A DNA stretch of 64,000 bases from the NCBI RefSeq assembly GCF_049243985.1, contig NC_135386.1, positions 18,816,202 through 18,880,201 on the forward strand. Reading direction: 5' to 3'. The stretch is from Paroedura picta. Lineage: Eukaryota > Chordata > Lepidosauria > Squamata > Gekkonidae. The position numbers were made by a program, and so were the translations under genes. Numbering within the stretch: position 1 is the first letter of the stretch; the number at the start of each line of letters is the position of its first letter. Below, one piece after another: positions 1 through 9,900 of the stretch. The notes beneath the pieces are model-generated. The model ran no database searches. It was not told the origin of the DNA and saw only the letters and a list, made by a program, of their open reading frames with translations.

Positions 1-829
1 AGAGTCAGGGTAGGTCACCTCTAGGTGTATTCTGTGAAGCTGGCCTCTTTTGGAAGCTGCTGAGGGATGCTTCTTGAGCAAGAACAGTCTTCTGGGGTTT
101 CACTGCCCCAACTGGTCTTCTGAGTGGAACAACAGCGGATTGGACTGGATGGCCTCTGTGGGCCCTTCCAACCCGGTGAGTCCACGAGTCTAAGTAAATG
201 GGGGTTGGGTTAATAGGAATAAGGCAGCAGGATGCATGAAGATCACCGTTTGCAAGTTCTCAGTGCCTGAGGCGGGAGAATGGGTGCCAGGGGTCACTCC
301 TCAGCTGGCAGAAGGTGGCACCAGGAAGGAATTTCGAGGCTGTCCAGTGTTGGGGACAAGCCTCACTCCAAGAGGAAGGCCATGTTTGTTGCTCCTGGGA
401 TCTTGCTTGGAAACGTTCCCCCAGCCTCAGAGGGGCCTGCTCGGTGTCTTCCCAGGAGCTGTGGAGCAGCACCATCACTTCTACAAGATTGCGGGGGGGG
501 GGGGGGGTTCCGAGGCACACACCTGGGCCTGAAAGCTTTTTGCTAGACTTGTGAATGGCAGATGGCTGGCTTGCCAGCCGATGAAGGGACCGGAGCTTGA
601 ATTGCTCCAGTGACCTCACAAGCAAGCGTGGGAGAGAGAGAGTCAGGCATGCAGGCAGCCATGTTGGGCTGAGCAGCAGAACAAAGTTGGACTCGGGGAG
701 CACCTTTGCTGCCGGCCGCATTCGGCTGGTCCTGGTGGGGCTTGATCTGAGGCCGCTTCGACTTCCCAGCAGATTTTCTTTGTCCTGTCCAGAGGCCGGC
801 AGCTCCCTCCCTCACTTCTCCTGCCCCAG
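1..829 (+). other. SPG11: SPG11 intron (partial)
   Basis: No exon was recognised before 830. It contains a CR1 tail near 100-195 and a 15-G run (493-507). Confidence 0.5.
100..195 (+). mobile_element. CR1 LINE 3' end fragment
   Basis: ttggactggatggcctctgt followed by cccttccaaccc matches the well-known 3' end of CR1 LINEs read in the sense direction. It is short and diverged. Confidence 0.55.
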
Positions 830-958
830 CCTCGTCAACAAATACGCCGTGATGGAGCGGCTGGACTTTGGCTACTTCTTGCAGCGCGAGCGCCCCTCCT
901 TCGCCTTTGGGACCTTCCTAGTCCGGCAGCTCCTCAAGAGCCAAGCCCCCCAGCAGCT
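830..958 (+). CDS. SPG11: SPG11 exon (window exon 1)
   Basis: The acceptor ctgccccag precedes C|CTC GTC and the donor is CT|gtgagt. It encodes LVNKYAVMERLDFGYF and continues to SQAPQQ. The first base belongs to a codon begun in the exon left of the window, and the last two bases are completed by the next exon to give Leu. Confidence 0.93.
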
Positions 959-3900
959 GTGAGTGCCGGCCCGTGTGGTGGGGCTTGGGCCTCCCAGGGG
1001 AGCTTGGAGCGGAGTGCGCAGCCAGCCCCTCCCTGCTCCGAGGGCCACGTGGACATTGCCCTTCCTTCCTTTCCAGGCTCCAGCAGGCTGGCCACGAGGC
1101 CTATGCTTTGGCCCTCTCGTGCTTCCACGTCCCTTCGGTGGCTGCTGCCTGTGTCTGTTTTTTGGAATTGCTGGGCCTGGATAGCCTGAAGCTTCGGGTG
1201 GACGTCAAAGTGGCCAACGTGATCTTGAGCTTCATGTCTCGGAGAGAGGAGCCGCAGCACAACTCCATCCGGGAGTCCTTGGGTAGCGTCTTTCGCACTA
1301 TTCTTGCAGTCACTGAAGGGACAGAGAAGCCCAGTGGAGCTGCAGGGGAGTTCAGGGCTTTAAGGGCAGAGTGGCTCAGAAGTGCGGAGCATTGAGCTGA
1401 CCCTCTCGGGCTGTGCCTGGGGATGCGCAAGAGGTTGAGCATCTGTAAGGAGTGCAAAAATCCACAGCCGTGTCAGAATGACTGTAGGGAGACATTGGGG
1501 TATATACCTTAGGATGTTTTTAGCTGCTTGTGTAATAGAGGCTGATTTTTATGCAGGGTGGAGGGTAAGCCGGATGGTGGGGTCACAAGCAGAGTGCCTC
1601 GAGGCCCACCGAGGGAAACAAGGCGGGTCTAAGTGGCTCCTCCTCTTCTGTTCCTAGTTGAAAAGCTGGCTGAGCTGGCGGAGGGAGTAAAAACAGCTGC
1701 CGAAGAGCTCCTGGTCTGCTTGGAGGAAGCGGTTTGGGATAAAGTGGAGCATCAGAACATCAAGAAGTGAGTCAGCCCTGTCGTTCCAGGCAACCAGAGG
1801 GTTAGTGGCTGGGGCGGGGGCGGCAGACCGACTTCTCACCAGTTACCACGTTGTCTCTGTGCAAGGATTTTCCTGAGGGAGGGTGACCCTGGTTGTGTGC
1901 ACTTTCCCCGCTTTCCCTTGTGGCCGAGCTGTCTGGAGGGGTGACTTAGCAACACTCTGCTTGTAGCACGCAGTGACTCTTTCAAAGGCCCATAGACGGC
2001 CAATCCCCCCCTGTGGCTGATGGCTGGCTGAGGAAAGGGAGCCTTGTCTGTCTTGGTGCAGGACGTCCAGCGGGGCCCGGAAGCAGTGGTCCTTAGTGGC
2101 CCAGTTCTGCCGGCTCCACCACCTGCGGCTGAACCCCTCCTACCTGCGAGAGTGCGCCCGGGCGAATGAGTGGCTGCAGTTCACGGTGGAGGCCCAGAGG
2201 CACAGCGCCCAGCCAGCCGAGGTGAGGAGCCCAGGAGGATGGAGTCATGTGAGGGTCTGCAGTTTGGAGGGCCCTCTTGGCTTCCATGCCCAGAAGATGA
2301 GAGTCCATTTTGGATTTTAAAATAAAAAATACGAACAAACAAAGCTTCTGCTGACCGGGCAGGGAAGGCAGCCCTGCGTGGGCCCTCCCATTTTGGCTCC
2401 CTCTCTTGTTGTAGTTAGGGTGTGGTGTGTCTTTCCCTTTCCCAGGTCCTGGCCCTCCTCCCCGACTTTGCCCGGCCTCTGCAAGACCATTTGTGGTTGG
2501 CCTTTGAGAGCTTACGGCCCCCCCTCCCACGCAGGGGAGGTGAAGAAGGGGGCAGCCCTTGTGGGCTGGAGAAGGAGCAGGGCAGCCCCCCCTCAAGCAG
2601 TCTCTTCCACATCCTCCTTCGGTGCCAGGGCCAGCCGCACCCGTGGCGCTACCTCCTGGGCAGAACCCTGAAGCACCGTGCCCCTGCCCTGAGCGTGCTG
2701 GCGGCCTGCTTCCAGGTAGGAGCTCCCCTAGGGCTTGGGCAAGGGACCTCCTCCTTTTTCTCTCTCTGACTCCCCTCTCCCTTCTGCCCATGTCCACACG
2801 TTCGGTAGGAAGCCGACATTCTCCACTGCCTCTGTGTTTGGGTCGTGACTTCTCTGGACAGCTGCAGCACGGGGGAAGTGACCGACCACATCGAAGGCTC
2901 TCTGGAGACCCATGCTTGGGATCTTCAGGACTTGGCCACCCTCTGGCGGGTCTTGTTAAGGAGGCAAAGGGTCAGAACTCTCCTGCAGGGCGTTCAGCTC
3001 TTCCTGAAGGTGAGCAGCTCCCTTGCCCCATCCTGGCAAAGGCCTTCCCTTCAGGGTTTGATATTGGGGGGGGGGGGGGGGGGCTTGAGCCAAGCCTGCT
3101 GTCTCGGTTCTGCCAGGTGAGCCTCTCATGTTGGTCAAGGGCAGGCCCTCCTAGCAGCCCTGGCACCAAGGGTCAGAGCCCCTGGGAGGCCCTCTCTGAG
3201 CCCCTGGGAGGCCTGCTTGGCTGGCAGGCAAGCAGTTCCCACCTTCATTCCCCCCAGAGGGCCAGGATGTCCTTTCTTGGGCCAGGATCTTCCTTGGGGC
3301 ACCTTGAAAGCGCCCGGTTGATGGCATTGGAAGAGACTTGGGGCTGCAGAGAAAGCACTGCTTCCCCCAGCTGCCTGCCCCCTTTTCTGAATGAAGGAGG
3401 GCTGCCCTTCCTCTCCCGCCGCTTTCTCTGCAGGGCTTCCACTTGGACCTCTTGGGAACTGCTGTGCCCCCGTCTTGGGAGCCACTTTTACCAGCATGGG
3501 CGTGTCTTTCTTCCTCCCTTCAAGGACTCTCCTTTGCTGACGGCGCTGGAGGTGTACGGACTGTGTATGGACCACCGAGATTACCCTGAAGCTCAGGCCA
3601 AACTCCTTGAGCTCCAAGCAAATCTTTCAAAAGTAAACAAAACTGTTATTGAACTATTTAGTGAGGAAGGTGCGGGATCCTGTCACTTCCGTGTGCTCTA
3701 GAATGTCATGTTTTTCTAGGCGTAGAGTTAACTTGCCTTGTTCACGAGGGCTTGTCTTGTTCAGCTCATTCTTGTTTTTGACGTCTGCCGTTCAGGCTGG
3801 CTGAAAATGTTTTATTTTTAGCTGGCGGAGGAAGGCATCCTGTGGTGGGTTTTGGATCCCGCTGGGGCCAAGCAGGACGGTGCCAGGGGCTTGCAGGGCC

Positions 3901-6900
3901 TTTCTGTTTCCAGGGAGAGGGACTCCCAGTATGGGGGGCCCCACAGGTTTGCGGGAGAACTTTGTGTCGTCTTCTGCGCAGCCTGCTTTTGGGGGTTGAG
4001 ACAAGGACCTCCAAGTGGGACCTTTGGCCCAAGCAGATTCTCAAAGATGGGCTGTGTGGTCCCGGCAACATGGACCTCCATAGCTCTTCCCAAAACAGCC
4101 CTGTTAGGGATTGTGCAAAACTGCCTGCTGAATTGGTGGCAGAGGAAACTTTTACTAGGTCCCCCCTAATCTAATCCCCCCCCCCCAAGAAAACAGCCCC
4201 TCCCTCTGTGGCCAGGGTTTCCGCCTTCAGCAGAACGCTTGCATTTGTGGCCTTCATTTTGACCAAGGGCGGGGGGGGGGGGGTGTTCAGGGGCCTGGCT
4301 AATTTTGGACGGCTCTTCATCAGCTTCAGGCCCTGGCTGAAGAGTCACCTCCCCTCCTGCCCGTGCCGTGGCTGAAGTCGCAGGTCGCGTTTCTTCTTGA
4401 GCTGATGCTGCAGCAGTGCAGGACGCAATACGAGCTGCAGAACCTCCTCCAGGTGTTTGCTGCGACAGACACGGCTCTTCCTGGCGGTGAGGACCCACTC
4501 CTTGGGTTTTCCCTTGGTGGGCTTGGTTGGCTGCTGCGCACTCACCCTCTAGGGCGGGCTGAGATTTCGTCCTGAGCCCTCAAAGAAAGGAAGCAGGTGT
4601 GGACATAGGGTGGGCTGGGGAGGGGGGGAAGCAGGGTCGGTCTTCCTTTGCTGTGTCCGACTACTCGGGGCCGCTTAGCGAAATTGCAATGGCTGCCGTG
4701 TGCCTAAAACAGCAACACGAGGCTGCCCTTGGAAACGCCAGAGAGCATATGAACTGTTGCAAGCCATCTTGAGAAATTCAGTTGTGAGAAGGATTGTGAA
4801 TAGTTTTGCAAACAGAAACAAGATCGTTTTGAGTGGCAAATAGTAAGGGAACCATGAATTCCTAGGGGGCTGGAGACCAGGAGATGTTTGGCGGGTCAGC
4901 AAAGAGGGGCAGTCTTGTTCAGCCCAAGTCCCAAGATCCTCCCTCTCCCTCCCTCCTTCCTGCCTCCCCTGTTTGGGGCACTGGGGCCTGGCCCCTTGTG
5001 AAAGCGCTTGTCTGGGCAGTGTGCTCAAGTATCCTGTTGTTTGCTCGTCTGTCTGCCTGTCTGTCTGTGTGCGTGTGCCGCCGCTGCTGCTGCTGCCGGG
5101 CCCAGGGGCAGACATGAAGAAGCTGAGCAAGCTCTGCTTGCTCCTGAGGGACTCCTCCATCTCCATCAGTCGCTCCCTCCTGAGCAGTTACACGTCTGAG
5201 AATTTCGCAAACGAGTGCAGAAGAATCCTGGAACAACTTCAGGAGAGGAGCTTGTTCTCAGTGGCACGGGACGTGGCAGAAATGGCAGAGCTGCCCGTGG
5301 ACCACGTGGTTGTCCAAGAGGTATGCTGGACTCGCTCATGGATTTCCTTCCCCGCTTTGTATTTTGGAGGCCGTGGCATTTCCCAGCAGAATCCCTTGAG
5401 GAATGGGAATGGATCGATCTGTGTGCCCATCCTTGCGTGTAGGCAGCCCAGCAAACTGGCCCTTGACGGGCGAGGCTACGGAGGGCTCCTTCCGCCCCCC
5501 CCCTCCCTGTTTCTGTGCCGTTGGTGCTCACTGGTCCTTAAAAGCAACTGAGAATCATTGTCTTTGCAGATGCTCCAGAATTTGCACCTCTTGAAAGAGG
5601 TTGGCCATTGGCCTCAGAAGCAGACGAGGATTGAATTTTGGAGGAAATGCCATGAGACCTTTGCAAGGAACGCGGTCTTGAATCAAACAGCCTTTGATTT
5701 CTTCTCCGCCCAGGCAGAGGCGGTGTCTGAGCTGCCGGACAACGAGAGAAGGTCGGCATTCAGGAGAGGCGGCTTCTGCTCACGCTGGCCGGACATTGGC
5801 TGGCCAGCAGTGATCCAGTCCCCCTCGAGGAACTGGAGGAGACGGAGCGGAAGATCTGGCTTTGCCACATCGCCCAGCACGCCTTGAGCCGGGGCCTGGG
5901 CCAGCCAAGCCAGGTTCTCTCAGCAGATCTCCATGAGCGGAGAGCTCTCCTTTGACACGCTGGCCAAGGAGTTCTCTTTTCCAAGCTGCCTGCCCTGAGC
6001 TCCCCCGAGTACTTGCGGCTGGAGCGCTTGCCTTCCCGAGACTCCTCGCGGGCTGCCCTCCCGGAGGCGGAGGCGGGGTCGCTGGGTGTCTTGGTCGGGC
6101 GCCTCCTCGACGAGGGCAGCGTGCACGAGGCCAGCCGCGTCTGCCAGTACTTTGACTTCTACAGCCGAGACGTCCTGCTGGTCCTGCACTGCCGAGCGCT
6201 GGCGGCCGGGGAAGCCCTCAGCCCCGGCTGCCACCCCGAGATCCAGGCCCTCCTTGCCCTGCAAGGAGATGGGGAGGAGGAGGAGGAGGCACCTCCGAGC
6301 AGGCGGCTGCAGCGCAGTAAGGAAATGGCCCTGGAGGGGTCGGCTGGGGGGAGGTTTGGGCTGTTCCCACCCTCCCGCTGGTTCTGACTGGGGGGGGGGG
6401 GGGTCCTTTCTCGGCAGAGTGTGTGAGAGAGAGAGAGACACGTTCTCTCCTCTCACACTGCATTGAGCGGCTGCCATTCTTCCTCCTTCAGAGATTTTCA
6501 TTGCTGAGCTCCTCTTTCAGATGTGCAATTTGCAAGATTTTCTAGGGCAGCTGATAAATCCTTTAAGTGCTCCTTGAACTGCTCAGCTGGCCCTTCAGCC
6601 GGAAGACAGAGCACCCTCACACACTCACACACACACTCACACACACACTGCTCGCCCCTGTTTGGCTTGTGGCTCCAGGCAGCTTTGGGCCCATTTGGCT
6701 GGGCCTGCTCCTTTGCTCTCCTGAGTCTTGCTCTTGATTCCAGCCGCCAGCCTGGAATCCTGGTCCTTTGTGGGGATCCCGCATTCAGGCGACAAGGTTG
6801 CAGCCAGCCTGCAGGCCCTGACGGCCGAATGCATGCACGGGCGGAACTACTGCCGGCAGGTCCTCTGCCTCCACGAACTGTCCAAGGTACGTCCCTGTCT

Positions 6901-9900
6901 GGAGCTGGGGAGGGGGATGGGGGCTTCCCCAGGCCTCTCCAGGTGAGAACCGAAGGATTCATAGCATCCTAGAGTGGGAAGGGGCCATACAGGCCATCAA
7001 ATCCAACTCCCCTGCTCAGTACAGGATCAGCCTCCAGCATCCAGGAGAAGGATCTGGCCAGCCAGTGAGGGGGAGCTCACCATCTCTTTATGCAGCTGAT
7101 TCCACTGCTGAACTACTCTGGCTGTGAACATTTCCCCCCTGATATCTAGCGGGTACTGTTCTACATGTAGTTTAAGCCCATTCCTGCAGGTCCTCTCCTC
7201 TGCTGCCCACAGGAACCTTTCCCTGCCCTCCTCCAAGAGAACCATCCAGTCCCCCCTTGTTCTCCAAGCTGAACGCTCCCAGGTGTCTCAGCCTTTCCTC
7301 ACGGGGCTTGGCCCTGAGCCCTGGATCACCTTCATCTGCTCCCTTTGTCCACATCCTTTTAGAAGTGAGGCCTCCAGAACTGCACACAGTATCCAGGTGT
7401 GGTCTGACCAATGCTATGACACTTTGCAGTTCCAGTGTGGTGCCCAAGAATGCATTCACCTTTACCACCGCGTCACCTGTCTGCTCGTTTTTAGCTTACA
7501 GTCCACAAATATCCCCAGTGCACATTCACACCCACTGCCACCCAGAAGTGGGTCTCCCATCCAGTCGGCAGGCGTCTCATTTTTGTGACCCAGATGTAGA
7601 ATTCCCTTCTCCTTCTTGAATTGCCTCTTGGGCTCATGTGCCTCTCCCTCCCTCTTCCCCTCCCTCTCCCTCTGGTCTCCGCTGCTGATTTGGCAGGAGC
7701 TGGGCTGCTCCTTCAGCGAGATCTCTGCCCAAGACGCTGAGCAGCTGCTTCGTGCCCTCCTGTCCTCTCAGCAGCCAGACCGGTGCAAGAAGGCGCAGGC
7801 CTTCATTGCCACCCAGGGGCTGGCGCCGGAGACAGTGGCAGAGCTGGTGGCCGAGGAGGTCTTGCAGGAGCTGCTAGCCCCTCCGCAAGGGGAAGGAGGT
7901 GAGTGAGACTGGCCAAGGTGTGCTTGACTGTGGAACCAACTGCTTCTCCGGGCACAAGGCAAGGCGGGTTCTGATGCAGCTTAAGACGGCCCCGGCCTCT
8001 TTGCTGCTTCATTGAGTGCCAATCTGATGTCCTGCCCCACAGCCACCCCCAAGTCCTTTTCATTCCCACGACTACCACCAGCGCAGAATTAGAGCTGGGA
8101 CGGTCAGAAGCAAACTAGTTCAGTTGAGGAGAGAGGGCTTTCCACCTGAGCGAGAGCCTTCTCTGGGAATTGGCCTCCGGCCATGGTGGTGGTGGTGGTG
8201 GTGGGGGGGGGGGGGTCTTGCCTGAGAGGATCAGCCTGGAGCAAAGTTGGCTGCCTGTTGCCATGGCTTCCTTTTTGTGCCCGCAGGACAAAACCAGGTG
8301 CTGAATGCGGCCGAGGAGAGCCAGTCGTTCCTGCAGCTGGCCAAGCTGTGCCAGGACTGCACGCTGGTGGGCTTGAAGCTGCTGGACAAAATCTCTTCTG
8401 TGCCCCACGGGGAGCTTGGCTGCAGTAAGTGCGGAGGCCAGCCGATGGGGAACAGGACGGGGATCCCTGGGGACTCTGCATGAATCCAAGCACAGGACTG
8501 AGGACTGAGCCCAGGGTCCGCTTCCCCCTCAGTGTGCCCAGGGTGGGCATCTCGGGGTAATTGTCCTTTCGCTAGGAGAGGGCTCAGGGCTAAGCCGGTG
8601 CAGAAGCCATGCACTCCAGTGAGCGAGGGCAGGCAAGGCAGATGGCGCACAAATATATGAGCAGTCTGAGAAGCCCTCCTTCCCTCCCTCCCCTGTGCCT
8701 CCTGGACTCTAAGAACCGCATTACAGGGGAGAGGGACAGAGGCCCACGTCCTGCTCTACGTCCTGCCGTGTGTGTGTGGATGGGGGCGGGGGGGGGGAAT
8801 GAAAGGAGGAGGGAGGCACTGGGCTCTCTGAGATCAAGGGAACAGTCATCCAGAAGAGATGGGGAGGGCCTCTCTGCCAGTCCCCCCCCCCCTGACTCTG
8901 AGGAGCATTGCAGTGCTCTGTCTGCAGTCAGAACCAGCCGTGCAGGTGCCTCCTGTGCAGGGGACCCCTGAGGTCACTGAGCCGCTCCAGGCACCTGGCC
9001 TCCTGTCGCTGTTTTCCCCACAGCGGACCGGGGGAGGGGGTGGAGGCCGGCTCAGAGCCCACGCAGGCAGCCATGGGGTGTCCTCAGGCCCTGCCACCTC
9101 TCTCCTGCCTGCCTTAGCCACCGAGCTGCTGATCCTCGCCCACCGCTGCTTCAGCCTGACCTGCCACATGGAAGGGATCACTCGTGTCCTCCAGGCGGCC
9201 CGGCTGCTCACCGATGAACATCTGGCGCCCAGGGAGAAGTATGGCCTGGTGGTATGTAGGGCTCCACCCGCTCTGTTCTCTCGGGGGGGGGGGGACCCCT
9301 GACCCCTGAATGCAGACCCCTTGTGCCCTGCCCCTCATGGAATCAGTCCCGGCAGACCAGGCCGTGGAGTGTGGGGCTTGCGCCTCTCCCTCCTTCCCCT
9401 CAGGGCTGCAGGAGCTCAGACGGCGCTCTCCCCCAAGGTCCGCCTCCTGACTGGAATTGGCAGGTACAACGAGATGACCTACATCTTTGACCTGCTGCAT
9501 GAAAAGCATTACTTCGAGGTGCTGATGAGGAAGAAATTGGATCCGGTGGGTAGCCTTTCCCAGGGGGTGGGAGGGCTGGGTCCCAGGTGTACACGGCAGG
9601 CCCTTGCCCGGCGGGGCTCATGGGGGGCACTTGACACCCGCCTCCAAAGAGCTTCCAGCCTCCCTGTGCCAGAGGCCTCACCCTGGGAGGGGAAGCAGAC
9701 GTGGCCATGTGGATGCGGCTCACCATGAGCGGAAGGCTGTGCTTTGTGTCTTGAGTGGCTGCTTGCATGAGCCCCCCCCCCAATCCCTCTCCTTCCCTGC
9801 CTGACACCCACAGCCCCCCCCCTCTCCCCTGGCAGAGTGGGACCCTCAAGACGGCACTGCTGGACTACATCAAACGCTACCGCCCCGGGGACAGTGAGAA

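Noticed and set aside
3434-3632. Alternative SPG11 exon start at the tttctctgcag near 3434
   Set aside because: Continuing the phase from the previous exon gives a stop before the donor; the acceptor at 3524 gives the family sequence.
2559-3701. A 380-codon open frame on + across SPG11 exons and introns
   Set aside because: It is in a different frame from the SPG11 exons over most of its length and crosses good splice sites; only the stretch at 3525-3632 is real coding sequence.
5102-5320. Alternative acceptor gggcccag for the SPG11 exon at 5112
   Set aside because: It meets TGA in the required phase; the cag nine bases on gives DMKKLSKLC.
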